From: Streptococcus oralis subsp. tigurinus AZ_3a
GTDB taxonomy: Bacteria > Bacillota > Bacilli > Lactobacillales > Streptococcaceae
Reading direction: 5' to 3'
DNA length: 64,000 nucleotides
Assembly: GCA_000344275.1 (NCBI GenBank)
Contig: AORU01000005.1
Span: forward strand, 98,463 to 162,462
The position numbers were made by a program, and so were the translations under genes. Under the pieces are notes generated by a model. That model did no database searches, was not told where the DNA came from, and was given only the letters and a program-made list of their open reading frames with translations. Within the stretch, counting starts at the first letter, position 1; each line of letters starts with the position of its first letter. Below, piece after piece: positions 26,748 to 34,891 of the stretch.

Positions 26748-27860
26748 TTAATCGACATAATCTAGTAAATAGGCATAACCTTTTTCTGCCATTTGGTCTT
26801 TGGGAATAAATCGGATAGAAAGACTATTGATACAGTAGCGCAAGCCCCCCTTGTCTTGTGGTCCATCTGTAAAGACATGGCCAAGGTGAGAATCTCCAAC
26901 TCGGCTCCGCACTTCCATGCGCGTCATATTGTAGGACTTATCTTCCTTGTAGGTAGCAACGTCTGGGCTGATGGGTTGGGTGAAACTAGGCCAGCCACAA
27001 CCAGACTCAAACTTGTCCTTTGATGAAAAGAGGGGTTCACCAGTTGCGACATCCACATAGATACCAGATTCAAATTTATCCCAGTAGCGGTTTGAAAAAG
27101 CTCGTTCTGTTTGATTTTTCTGGGTAACGGCATACTCCTCAGGTGACAAGGTCTTTTTCAATTCCTCATCGCTTGGTTTAGGATATTTGCTGGCATCGAT
27201 GACGGGATAGGCAGCCTGATTGACATTGATATGACAGTAGCCATTTGGATTTTTCTTGAGGTAGTCTTGGTGATAATCCTCCGCCACCACAAAATTCTTC
27301 AAGTTTTCCTTTTCAACTGCCAGAGGTTGGTCGTATTTCTTAGCAACTTCATCAAAGACTTGGTTGATTACTTCCAAATCCTTTTCATCTGTGTAATAAA
27401 CGCCGGTACGATACTGGGTCCCCACATCATTTCCTTGTTTATTTTTGCTGGTTGGATTGATAATGCGGAAGTAATGAAGTAGGATTTCCTTGAGGGAAAT
27501 TTGATTAGCGTCGTAGGTGACATGGACGGTTTCCGCATGACCTGTTTGGTTAATCAATTCGTACTTGGTTGTTTCCCCTCTACCATTTGCATAGCCTGAA
27601 ACGGCATCGGTTACTCCAGGCACGCGTGAGAAGTATTCCTCCACTCCCCAGAAACATCCCCCAGCTAGATAAATTTCGTGCAAGTCTGCATCCTTACTCA
27701 CTTCAGTTTTTTTCACTGTTTTTCCTCCTTGGCTAACGGATGCTTTCTCAATTTGCGAGCTATCTGTCTGCCCTGCATTTCGCATCAATAGAAAATAGAA
27801 ACCGGTTATGGCTAGGAGAATGACCCCTGCCAAGACAAAAAGTTTTACTTTATCATTCAT
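26748..27860 (-). CDS. msrAB: Membrane-anchored MsrAB methionine sulfoxide reductase
   Basis: A 370-residue fusion that reduces both S and R diastereomers of methionine sulfoxide in surface proteins. N-terminal anchor (about 7-26), then MsrA with catalytic C69 in [11 protein letters not shown], linker, and MsrB with catalytic C343 in [11 protein letters not shown] plus the GCGWPSF motif. It lies 9 bp downstream of the thioredoxin-like lipoprotein. In pneumococcus the equivalent operon is ccdA1-etrx1-msrAB1, where CcdA passes electrons to Etrx, which recycles MsrAB. The gene order here is identical. Confidence 0.93.
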   Translation of the reverse strand: MNDKVKLFVLAGVILLAITGFYFLLMRNAGQTDSSQIEKASVSQGGKTVKKTEVSKDADLHEIYLAGGCFWGVEEYFSRVPGVTDAVSGYANGRGETTKYELINQTGHAETVHVTYDANQISLKEILLHYFRIINPTSKNKQGNDVGTQYRTGVYYTDEKDLEVINQVFDEVAKKYDQPLAVEKENLKNFVVAEDYHQDYLKKNPNGYCHINVNQAAYPVIDASKYPKPSDEELKKTLSPEEYAVTQKNQTERAFSNRYWDKFESGIYVDVATGEPLFSSKDKFESGCGWPSFTQPISPDVATYKEDKSYNMTRMEVRSRVGDSHLGHVFTDGPQDKGGLRYCINSLSIRFIPKDQMAEKGYAYLLDYVD

Positions 27861-27869
27861 AGCCTTTCT

Positions 27870-28433
27870 CTACCCCATTTCTTTCAATTCTTTTAAAATC
27901 ATTTCCTTATCCATAAAACCTGGTTGCGTTTTGACCAGCTTGCCTTCCTTGTCTATAAAGGCTTGAGTCGGATAAGAACGGACACCATAACTTTCCAAGA
28001 GTTTACCTGATGGATCAATTAAAACTGGGAAATTTTTATAATCCAATCCCTTATACCAGTTTTTAAAGTCTGCTTCAGATTGTTCCCCCTTGTGTCCAGG
28101 AGACACCACTGTCAAAACCACATAGTCATCACCAGCATCCTTAGCGATTTCATCGGTATCTGGAAGACTGGCTAGACAGATGGAACACCAAGAAGCCCAG
28201 AATTTGAGATAAACTTTCTTGCCCTTGTAATCAGATAAACGATAGGTCTTGCCATCTACACCTGTCAGTTCAAAATCAGCGACTTCCTGACCCTTAGTGG
28301 CAGTTTGTGAACTAACTTGTTCTGTTTTGGTTTGCTCCTTCATAGTAGACTCGTCTGCCATATTTTTAGCCGAACAGGCTGCCAAGCAACAGATTGAGCC
28401 TACTCCAAGGAGACATGTTTGCCATTTTTTCAT
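27870..28433 (-). CDS. etrx1: Surface thioredoxin-like lipoprotein (Etrx1 type)
   Basis: A 187-residue TlpA-like lipoprotein. The signal peptide ends in a lipobox LAAC with lipidated C20. The redox motif is C83-S-I-C86 in FWASWCSICLASLP. Expected role: carry electrons from CcdA to MsrAB on the outer face of the membrane. Start choice: the frame opens at a TTG at 28454 overlapping ccdA, but AGAGAGG precedes the ATG at 28433, which also gives a normal signal peptide. Located between ccdA and msrAB in one operon. Confidence 0.9.
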   Translation of the reverse strand: MKKWQTCLLGVGSICCLAACSAKNMADESTMKEQTKTEQVSSQTATKGQEVADFELTGVDGKTYRLSDYKGKKVYLKFWASWCSICLASLPDTDEIAKDAGDDYVVLTVVSPGHKGEQSEADFKNWYKGLDYKNFPVLIDPSGKLLESYGVRSYPTQAFIDKEGKLVKTQPGFMDKEMILKELKEMG

Positions 28434-28446
28434 TTCTTTTTCCTCT

Positions 28447-29157
28447 CTATTCAAATAATGTAGTCAAAATGGAAGCATTTCCCAAAAGCACCAAGATTCC
28501 CATCACGATAATGAGGAAACCACCCACTTTTTTGAGGATTCCGAGGTAAGGATGCAGTTTTCGGAAATGTTTCAAAACATAGCTGGAGGCGAGAGCTAGG
28601 ACTAAAAATGGTAGCGCCAATCCCAGCGTGTAAACCAACATGAGACCAGCTCCCTGCCAAGCTCCTGAACCACCTGAAGCCGCCAAAGCCAAAACAGACC
28701 CCAGAACTGGCCCCACACACGGCGTCCAAGCAAAACTAAAGGTCAACCCCAGTAAAAATGCCTGACTATAGCCGTTACCCTTTTGCCCCTGTCTCTTTAA
28801 TTGTAGCCTTCTTTCCTTGTAGAGTCCCTGCAAATGTAAGACTTCCATCTGGTGCAAGCCCAAGAGAATGATAATCGCACCTGTCACATACTGAAACCAG
28901 GAAGTATAAAGCAAATTGCCTAAAAAACCAGCTCCATAACCCAGTAAGATAAAGATAAAAGAAATCCCCGCTATAAAGGCCAAAGTTCGCAATAAACTAA
29001 CAACTGAGATTGAAAATTTTCCGCTAGAAGCCTGAGCACCATCTTTGTCATCCAACAAGACCCCTGCATAGACCGGTAACAAGGGTAAGATACAAGGAGA
29101 AAAGAAGGAAAGAATTCCAGCAAGAAAAACACTGATAAAAAAGAATACATTGTCCAT
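28447..29157 (-). CDS. ccdA: CcdA-type thiol-disulfide membrane transporter
   Basis: A 236-residue protein with six predicted membrane spans. Redox cysteines are in the two conserved proline motifs, FFSPCILPLLPVY (first span) and FAWTPCVGPVLG (fourth). It moves reducing equivalents from cytosolic thioredoxin to extracellular partners, here the Etrx lipoprotein encoded 13 bp downstream. A TATAAT lies about 30 bp before the start on the minus strand, so the operon probably starts here. Confidence 0.93.
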   Translation of the reverse strand: MDNVFFFISVFLAGILSFFSPCILPLLPVYAGVLLDDKDGAQASSGKFSISVVSLLRTLAFIAGISFIFILLGYGAGFLGNLLYTSWFQYVTGAIIILLGLHQMEVLHLQGLYKERRLQLKRQGQKGNGYSQAFLLGLTFSFAWTPCVGPVLGSVLALAASGGSGAWQGAGLMLVYTLGLALPFLVLALASSYVLKHFRKLHPYLGILKKVGGFLIIVMGILVLLGNASILTTLFE

Positions 29158-29273
29158 TGCCTTCCTCCATTCTTTGATTTGATAGGACTATTATAGCTCC
29201 AAAACTCCAGAAAAAACAGGGACAATGATAGGGAAAAATAGGAATTTAATCAGTTTATTCAGAAATCTGGCAT

Positions 29274-29297
29274 AAAAAAAGCCAGACAAGGTCTGAC
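29274..29297 (-). terminator. Terminator of acetyltransferase gene
   Basis: A 7-bp stem (29281-29287 with 29291-29297), 3-nt loop, and TTTTTTT on the minus strand. Confidence 0.75.
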
Positions 29298-29319
29298 TTT
29301 GATAGAAACAGAAAAGAAA

Positions 29320-29871
29320 TCACCTGTCTTCCCTACTTATCTGGTAATAAATGAGGTCCGCAACGTAGTCTTTTCTCTCCACACCATTGGCAATGGTTTT
29401 TAGATAGGACATTCCAGCCTTCTCCATCACACGGCCTGAAGCTGGGTTAAGACTGGCGTAACGAGCTCTGACCTTTTGAAATCCTGCTTGGGTAAAACAA
29501 AAGTCTAAGACAGCTTTCAAGGCCTCCGTCATCATACCACGACCCCAATAATCTTTTCCTAAAACATACCCAATCTCACAGCTAGAGTCAATCTCATCCA
29601 TTTCAACGATGCTGATATCTCCTATCACTTGCCCAGGGTTTTCTTTGAGACAAATGGCCCATTTGTAATAGTTGGGATTAGTATAGGATGCAACCCAATT
29701 TCGAATCGAGCTCCGAGTCACCTCGACATCAGGATGAGGATCCCAGGTGACATAGGTCAGGTTTTCAGGAGACGAAGCCCAATTTTGAAACATGGCTTCC
29801 GCATCACTCTCCACAAATCTTCTCAAGATTAAACGTTCTGTCTGTAATATTTGTGTACCGATAGATTTCAC
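29320..29871 (-). CDS. GNAT acetyltransferase, RimJ/RimL type
   Basis: A 183-residue N-acetyltransferase. The opening LQTERLILRRFVESDAEAMFQNW is typical of the RimJ/RimL/SpeG-like group. The acetyl-CoA loop is GYVLGKDYWGRGMMTEAL, and RYASLNPASGRVMEKAGMSYLKT closes the fold. Start is GTG at 29871 behind GAGG. The substrate (protein N terminus or small molecule) cannot be told. It has its own terminator and no obvious partner. Confidence 0.88.
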   Translation of the reverse strand: MKSIGTQILQTERLILRRFVESDAEAMFQNWASSPENLTYVTWDPHPDVEVTRSSIRNWVASYTNPNYYKWAICLKENPGQVIGDISIVEMDEIDSSCEIGYVLGKDYWGRGMMTEALKAVLDFCFTQAGFQKVRARYASLNPASGRVMEKAGMSYLKTIANGVERKDYVADLIYYQISREDR

Positions 29872-29954
29872 GATACTACCTCACTTTCTGATAGATGATT
29901 CTCTGTCCAATCTCCATTGAAATTTGTTTTACTTTTTAATTTCAAGGTAATAAG

Positions 29955-30031
29955 CTAAAAAGGCCCACTGGACCTTCTCTCACTTTCTTATTTCTAGGTG
30001 AGAGGCTGAAAACCTCCACTGGAGGTTTTCA
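29955..30031 (-). terminator. Tandem terminators after nadE
   Basis: Going downstream on the minus strand: a hairpin AAACCTCC-AGT-GGAGGTTT directly after the nadE stop, a CTCTCAC/GTGAGAG stem (about 29977-30003), and a third hairpin AAGGTCC-AGT-GGGCCTT followed by TTTAG (about 29958-29976). The first and third share the CC-AGT-GG core, suggesting duplication. Confidence 0.7.
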
Positions 30032-30853
30032 CTCCCAAAAGTCATCAAATACGGTGATTGGTAGGTGGCGTTTATGTTGGCCTTTGTGCCACCAGTTTTC
30101 AATAGTCTCTTGAGCTTCTGGGCTGATTGTTTTGCCTTCTAGGTAGTCGTCAATCTCTTCGTAAGTAACTCCAAGGGCTACTTCGTCAGCTAGGCCTGGT
30201 TTGTCTTCTTCTAGGTCTGCTGTTGGGATTTTTTCATAAAGGGCTGGGTCTGCACCAAGTTCTTTCAAGAGTTGTTTTCCTTGGCGTTTATTGAGGCGGT
30301 AAAGAGGGAGAATATCTGCACCACCGTCACCAAACTTGGTAAAGAAACCTGTGATATTTTCCGCGGCGTGGTCTGTTCCAATGACCGCTCCGCTATGGGA
30401 ACCCGCAAGGGCATACTGAGCAATCATACGGCTACGAGCCTTGATATTACCCTTGTTGAAGTCTGAAACAGAACTTCCTGTCGACTCAACTGCAGCTGTC
30501 ATCGCATCAGCTGATTCCTTGATATTCACCACTAAACTGATATCTGGCTGGATAAATGCTAGGGCTTTTTGAGCATCTGCTTCATCGGCTTGTACTCCGT
30601 ATGGCAGGCGGACAGCGATAAATTTGTAGCTATCATCTCCTGTCTCTGCTCGCATTTCTTCCATAACTAATTGCGCCAAGCGCCCTGCCAAGGTTGAGTC
30701 TTGTCCCCCAGAAATCCCTAGTACAAAGGTTTTTAGGAAAGGATGTTTTTTCAGATATCTTTTTAAGAAATCAATAGAACGACGGATTTCTTCTTGGGCA
30801 TTAATCACTGGTTTTACGCCCAATTCTTGGATAATCGTTTCTTGCAAACTCAT
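30029..30853 (-). CDS. nadE: Ammonia-dependent NAD+ synthetase
   Basis: A 274-residue NadE converting nicotinate adenine dinucleotide to NAD+. The pyrophosphatase loop SGGQDS is at 48-53. [46 protein letters not shown] and the C-terminal WWHKGQHKR match the short ammonia-using bacterial form (no glutaminase domain). Its start overlaps the pncB stop by 4 bp. The pair forms a nicotinate-to-NAD salvage operon. Confidence 0.96.
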   Translation of the reverse strand: MSLQETIIQELGVKPVINAQEEIRRSIDFLKRYLKKHPFLKTFVLGISGGQDSTLAGRLAQLVMEEMRAETGDDSYKFIAVRLPYGVQADEADAQKALAFIQPDISLVVNIKESADAMTAAVESTGSSVSDFNKGNIKARSRMIAQYALAGSHSGAVIGTDHAAENITGFFTKFGDGGADILPLYRLNKRQGKQLLKELGADPALYEKIPTADLEEDKPGLADEVALGVTYEEIDDYLEGKTISPEAQETIENWWHKGQHKRHLPITVFDDFWE

Positions 30854-32310
30854 TCTTCTTCTCCTTCACCAAGAGCTTCCTTGCGCATTTTGTCAATCAA
30901 GTCCATCTTATCTTGCCATACATCACGCGCCAAATCCACTGGATAGTGTTGCGGATTGAGCACGCGCTTGTACTCATCCCAAAGCTTGTCAAATTCCTTA
31001 CGGGCATAAGCCTGAATCTCAGTCAAACTAGGCAGGTTGTAAATCAATTTTCCGTCCTTGAAAATATCCACCAAGAGAGGAACAGCGTCAAAATTACGAA
31101 CCGTCTTCTTGATGTATGTATAGGTCGGATGGAACATCTTGATTTCAGTCATGCTGGCAACATCCACACCATCATAAGTAATGTAATCACCCTCTGACTT
31201 GCCTTTTTCACGACTGGTAATGCGCCACACCTGCTTCTTACCTGGCGTAGACACTTTTTCCGCATTATTAGACAGCTTGATGGTATTGCGCATGTTACCA
31301 TTTCCATCTTCGATTGCAACAATCTTGTAAACTGCCCCAAGAGCTGGCTGGTCATAGGCTGTAATAAGCTTGGTACCCACACCCCAGACATCAATCTTGG
31401 CCTTTTGCATCTTGAGGTTGAGGATAGTATTTTCGTCCAAATCATTAGAAGCATAAATCTTAGCCTCTGTAAATCCAGCCTCGTCCAGTTGCTGACGGAC
31501 TTTCTTAGAAATGTAGGCAATATCCCCAGAGTCAATCCGCACACCCATAAAGTTAATCTGGTCACCCAGCTCACGCGCCACCTGAATGGCAGCTGGTACC
31601 CCAATGCGAAGGGTGTCATAGGTATCCACAAGAAAGACGCAATTTTTATGGGTCGCAGCATAAGCCTTGAAAGCCTCATAATCATTACCATAAACCTGCA
31701 CCAAGGAATGGGCGTGAGTCCCCAAGACAGGAATATCAAAGAGTTTACCAGCACGCACATTGCTGGTTCCATTGGCACCACCAATCACTGCTGCGCGTGT
31801 TCCCCAGATGGCCGCATCCATCTCTTGAGCCCGACGTGTCCCAAATTCCATCAAGGGCTCATCTTCAATGACTGAACGAATACGAGCTGCCTTAGTCGCC
31901 ACCAAGGTCTGGTAGTTGACAATATTCAAAAGAGCCGTTTCGACCAATTGACATTGGGCTAGAGGGCCTTCCACCTGCACAATCGGTTCATTAGCAAAAA
32001 CCAAGTCCCCTTCTTGGGCAGAACGAACGGTCAACTCCAACTTGAAATTGCGGAGATAGTCCAAGAATGCCCCATGATAACCAAGCGACTCCAAATAGGC
32101 AATATCACTATCTGAAAAACGCAAGTCTTCAAGATAATTCACAATTCTTTCCAAACCAGCAAAAACCGCATAGCCATTCTTAAAAGGCTGTTGGCGGAAA
32201 TACACCTCAAAGACCGCCTTTTTATTGTGAATTCCTTGGTCAAAGTAAACTTGCATCATATTGATCTGGTACAAGTCCGTGTGCAATGTCAAACTATCAT
32301 CTGGATACAT
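30850..32310 (-). CDS. pncB: Nicotinate phosphoribosyltransferase
   Basis: A 486-residue enzyme that starts the Preiss-Handler salvage pathway, nicotinate to nicotinate mononucleotide. Seen: [13 protein letters not shown] near the N terminus, [33 protein letters not shown] (catalytic His region), VDTYDTL and VRIDSGDI. The open frame reaches back to 32397, but AAGGA lies six bases before the ATG at 32310 and homologues start MYPDDS. nadE follows with a 4-bp overlap. Mitis streptococci cannot make NAD de novo, so this pair is probably essential when nicotinate is the source. Confidence 0.95.
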   Translation of the reverse strand: MYPDDSLTLHTDLYQINMMQVYFDQGIHNKKAVFEVYFRQQPFKNGYAVFAGLERIVNYLEDLRFSDSDIAYLESLGYHGAFLDYLRNFKLELTVRSAQEGDLVFANEPIVQVEGPLAQCQLVETALLNIVNYQTLVATKAARIRSVIEDEPLMEFGTRRAQEMDAAIWGTRAAVIGGANGTSNVRAGKLFDIPVLGTHAHSLVQVYGNDYEAFKAYAATHKNCVFLVDTYDTLRIGVPAAIQVARELGDQINFMGVRIDSGDIAYISKKVRQQLDEAGFTEAKIYASNDLDENTILNLKMQKAKIDVWGVGTKLITAYDQPALGAVYKIVAIEDGNGNMRNTIKLSNNAEKVSTPGKKQVWRITSREKGKSEGDYITYDGVDVASMTEIKMFHPTYTYIKKTVRNFDAVPLLVDIFKDGKLIYNLPSLTEIQAYARKEFDKLWDEYKRVLNPQHYPVDLARDVWQDKMDLIDKMRKEALGEGEEE

Positions 32311-32385
32311 CTGTTTTCCTTCTTCCTTCTTTACAAAGGTATGAACGTATTCTACCACTTTCATACCGTCCGATAAATTAGTACT

Positions 32386-32414
32386 ATTATAACACATTTT
32401 ACCAAGATTGATAA
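32386..32414 (-). promoter_or_regulatory. Promoter of pncB-nadE
   Basis: Minus-strand -35 TTATCA (32414-32409), 17-bp spacer, extended -10 TGTTATAAT (-10 at 32391-32386). Leader about 70 nt. Confidence 0.6.
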
Positions 32415-32426
32415 AAAGCTAACAAG

Positions 32427-32915
32427 CTAATCTCCATTCTCCAGTTCATCCATATCTTGCTCAAACTTTTTTTGAGCCCATTCGCCATAACTTTTAAGGC
32501 CGAGATTGCCGATAAAAACCCAAGGCAGGTAAATCAGATAAGTAATGACCCAAGCAGACAAGTATTTGAAGTTCAAAGGATTGTGCTGATAAATTTCGAT
32601 ATTGAATTGATAATTCTGCAACATCAAGAGAGTCGTAATAGCGAGAGTCACCAGCAAACACCCTACAATCGTAAAATGAAAACGACTATAGTAGGTCACT
32701 CCAAGTTGTCGTGCACGATTGAAAAAGAAGAAAATTCCTAAAAGAAGGGTAACCAGAAGAATATTAGGATTAAAAAAAGCAGGTGCTAATACAACCACCA
32801 AATAACTTAGCAAAATGAGCCCGATAAACATATAAAAAGACTCTGTCCCAGCTTTGTTAATCAGTTGTTCTTCCCTTTCGTCTAATAATTGATAATAAAA
32901 AAATCTATTTTTCAT
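32427..32915 (-). CDS. Membrane protein of the DUF6773-like type (second of pair)
   Basis: A 162-residue membrane protein with four predicted spans (about 27-45, 50-65, 83-100, 118-138) and charged ends, starting MKNRFFYYQLLDEREEQL. It resembles in layout the gene before it (DER-E near the N terminus, four spans), and both look like the DUF6773 kind often found after small XRE regulators. Its start overlaps the previous stop codon by 11 bp. Function unknown; regulated, by inference, by the XRE protein. Confidence 0.65.
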   Translation of the reverse strand: MKNRFFYYQLLDEREEQLINKAGTESFYMFIGLILLSYLVVVLAPAFFNPNILLVTLLLGIFFFFNRARQLGVTYYSRFHFTIVGCLLVTLAITTLLMLQNYQFNIEIYQHNPLNFKYLSAWVITYLIYLPWVFIGNLGLKSYGEWAQKKFEQDMDELENGD

Positions 32916-33378
32916 CTTCTTCCTCCCAAACTTGCTGATTTCTGCGATTCAAGTATAGGATAACTCTATCCATAGAATAACTCCCAACGAGATAGATGAT
33001 AACTGCTAGAACCACTTTTAGGGAGTACTTCCAAGTCAATAGACTGACCAGTTCCTCGCGATTGCCTACGATATCAATCAATAAAATCACTATAGAAAAT
33101 CCCAAAGCAGATAAAATTCTTTCTTTTCCAGTATTCTCAACAATATCTCGAATGTCAATACCTACATACATGCGGCGAATAATGGCATATAAACCTACTC
33201 CAAGCAATAAAAGTAATTCTGGTAAATAGGACAGAAGCGTTAAATTGAATATATAAAGTTTGGCAAAAATTTCCAGTGCCAAAAATAGGCACATTCCCAA
33301 GAGAATTTCTCCTGAAATGTTTCCGTCCAATTTTTCCGTACGTTCATCTTTGATCACAAGTTTTTTTCTATTTTTCAT
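32905..33378 (-). CDS. Membrane protein of the DUF6773-like type (first of pair)
   Basis: A 157-residue protein with four predicted spans (about 25-43, 48-67, 85-103, 118-137), beginning MKNRKKLVIKDERTEKLDG and ending QQVWEEEDEK. Start and stop overlap their neighbours by 11 bp each. The C-terminal residues WEEEDEK are the same as those of the XRE protein, because the DNA at both junctions is duplicated (see findings). Function unknown. Confidence 0.65.
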   Translation of the reverse strand: MKNRKKLVIKDERTEKLDGNISGEILLGMCLFLALEIFAKLYIFNLTLLSYLPELLLLLGVGLYAIIRRMYVGIDIRDIVENTGKERILSALGFSIVILLIDIVGNREELVSLLTWKYSLKVVLAVIIYLVGSYSMDRVILYLNRRNQQVWEEEDEK

Positions 33379-33577
33379 CTTCTTCCTCCCAAAATAATTG
33401 ATCTAAAGTTTTGCCTAAGCATCTGCAAATGGACTGGCAGAGGGAGAGACTAGGATTGTATTTCCCAGCTTCAATCAGACCTATAGTCTGCCTCGTAACC
33501 CCTACGGCCTCTGCCAAATCCCCTTGTGTTAAATCACGCTCCACACGAGCTAATTTTAATTTTAAATTTTTAGCCAC
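33368..33577 (-). CDS. XRE-family helix-turn-helix regulator
   Basis: A 69-residue Cro/CI-type DNA-binding protein: helix-turn-helix at about 15-38 (LTQGDLAEAVGVTRQTIGLIEAGKYNPSL) and C-terminal LDQLFW, the compact 'YozG/transcriptional regulator' type. Start is GTG at 33577 behind GGAGGG. First gene of a three-gene operon with two membrane proteins; autoregulation is likely. Confidence 0.88.
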   Translation of the reverse strand: MAKNLKLKLARVERDLTQGDLAEAVGVTRQTIGLIEAGKYNPSLSLCQSICRCLGKTLDQLFWEEEDEK

Positions 33578-33626
33578 TGGCGTCCCTCCTTCACATTTTT
33601 AAAAAGTTGCGCTTCTTTTAAAGAAC

Positions 33627-33654
33627 ATTATACCATATATCTAACTTAATGCAA
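33627..33654 (-). promoter_or_regulatory. Promoter of the XRE operon
   Basis: Minus-strand -35 TTGCAT (33654-33649), 16-bp spacer, extended -10 TGGTATAAT (-10 at 33632-33627). The spacer and upstream side carry two ATATAT runs (33636-33642 and 33654-33663) that could be the regulator's sites. Confidence 0.65.
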
Positions 33655-33685
33655 TATATATATGTCATCTTGTAAGATTTTATTA

Positions 33686-33718
33686 ACAAAAAACTCTCTA
33701 TCACAAAAAATAGAGAGT
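33686..33718 (-). terminator. Terminator of HAD hydrolase gene
   Basis: An 8-9-bp stem (33693-33701 with 33710-33718) followed by TTTTTTGTT on the minus strand. Confidence 0.8.
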
Positions 33719-33725
33719 GTTGTAT

Positions 33726-34322
33726 TTAAATATAGGATTTCAAAATATCAACGACATCACTTCTTTTCTTGACCTGATAGGCCCTAATGCCCAATTTTTC
33801 AGCTGCGCTTGTATTGTCCTCAATATCGTCTAAAAAGACACAATTTGTGGGATCTAGCTGATATTTGTCGAGAATCTCCTTAAACATTGCCAAATCCGGT
33901 TTTATAGCTTTTATATCACAGGATAGGACAAAGCCATCTAAAAGTTCTTTTAAAGGAGATAGTTGGTCTTCTAGCAAGTCATAAAATACCTTTGAGGTAT
34001 TGGACAAGACAAAGATGTGATGCCCCTTTTTCTTTAGTTCTGACAAGATAGGAAAGACTTCCCTATAAATATCAATGTAGCTAGGCCAATTCCAGATAAC
34101 TTCTTCGACCTTCTTTTGATAGGTACTTCCAATCATCGACACAACTTTAAGCACCAACTCCTCTCTCGTCATAGTACCAAGGTCTAATTTTTCCCAAAGT
34201 CCTGACTGGAAAATGGTCTTATCTAAAACCAAATATTCTTCCTTCGTATCCGAAACACCTTGCAAAATCTTATCCTTGTTCCATTCTAACAAGACGTTAC
34301 CCATATCTAGTATGATATCCAT
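33726..34322 (-). CDS. HAD-family hydrolase
   Basis: A 198-residue phosphatase-like HAD protein. Motif I is DIILDMGNVLLEWN (the second Asp of the usual DxD is replaced by Gly-Asn, as in the YihX/epoxide-hydrolase-like subgroup), motif II VLSNTSK, motif III Lys in IKPDLAMF, and motif IV FLDDIEDN. An alpha-helical cap is inserted after motif I. Substrate unknown; YihX relatives dephosphorylate sugar phosphates. Confidence 0.88.
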   Translation of the reverse strand: MDIILDMGNVLLEWNKDKILQGVSDTKEEYLVLDKTIFQSGLWEKLDLGTMTREELVLKVVSMIGSTYQKKVEEVIWNWPSYIDIYREVFPILSELKKKGHHIFVLSNTSKVFYDLLEDQLSPLKELLDGFVLSCDIKAIKPDLAMFKEILDKYQLDPTNCVFLDDIEDNTSAAEKLGIRAYQVKKRSDVVDILKSYI

Positions 34323-34381
34323 TAGCCCACCTCCATAGTGATGTGAAGATTTCCTCTTTGATTTATACTTTCATATTCAGC

Positions 34382-34792
34382 TTACAAATCCTTTTGGTAA
34401 TAAAATCTTTTTCCTGTATAGGGATAGTTTTGCAAGGTAAAGACTGCCTTGTAGCCATGGCTTTTATAAAAATCTGGCGCTTGAAACTGGTAAGTATTGA
34501 CGAAAGCAAAACGACAGTTTCGATTCTTAGCTTCATTTTCAGCTTGCTCCAATAGTTTTGAACCGATTCCCTGTCCTCGCAATTCCTCTTTCACAAACAA
34601 ATACTCGATTTCTAGCCAATTTCCGAAAGTCTCTGCTACTAAGCCCGCCAGGAGATTGCCCTTTTCGTCTTCAACATAAAGGTTCAGGGGCTCGCTTTCA
34701 GCCTCTTCTCTTTTGGAGCGATTATAAGCACGAATCAAATTCCCTATTTCTTGCGCTTTCTGGGACGCCTTATTTTCCAATCTAACGTGCAT
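34382..34792 (-). CDS. GNAT acetyltransferase
   Basis: A 136-residue acetyltransferase with the acetyl-CoA motif LRGQGIGSKLLEQAE, followed by FVNTYQFQAPDFYKSHGYK. Short form, no extra domain; substrate unknown. It has its own perfect-consensus promoter with a 17-bp spacer and a leader of about 25 nt. Confidence 0.88.
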   Translation of the reverse strand: MHVRLENKASQKAQEIGNLIRAYNRSKREEAESEPLNLYVEDEKGNLLAGLVAETFGNWLEIEYLFVKEELRGQGIGSKLLEQAENEAKNRNCRFAFVNTYQFQAPDFYKSHGYKAVFTLQNYPYTGKRFYYQKDL

Positions 34793-34822
34793 CCAAACCT
34801 CCTAATAAACTACTACAGCTTG

Positions 34823-34851
34823 ATTATAATCTTATTTCAATAGACTGTCAA
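34823..34851 (-). promoter_or_regulatory. Consensus sigma-A promoter of GNAT gene
   Basis: Minus-strand TTGACA (34851-34846), 17-bp spacer, TATAAT (34828-34823): both hexamers perfect. Confidence 0.8.
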
Positions 34852-34856
34852 ACTAG

Positions 34857-34885
34857 AAAAACTCACCAAACAGAGTTGATGAGTT
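34857..34885 (-). terminator. Terminator of amino-acid permease gene
   Basis: An 8-bp stem with one G-U pair (34860-34867 with 34878-34885), then TTTTTC on the minus strand. It sits just upstream of the GNAT promoter. Confidence 0.65.
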
Positions 34886-34891
34886 CATGAG

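Noticed and set aside
31149..31784. A 211-codon open frame in another minus-strand frame inside pncB
   Set aside because: Low-complexity, Leu/Ser-rich shadow of pncB, with no start signal.
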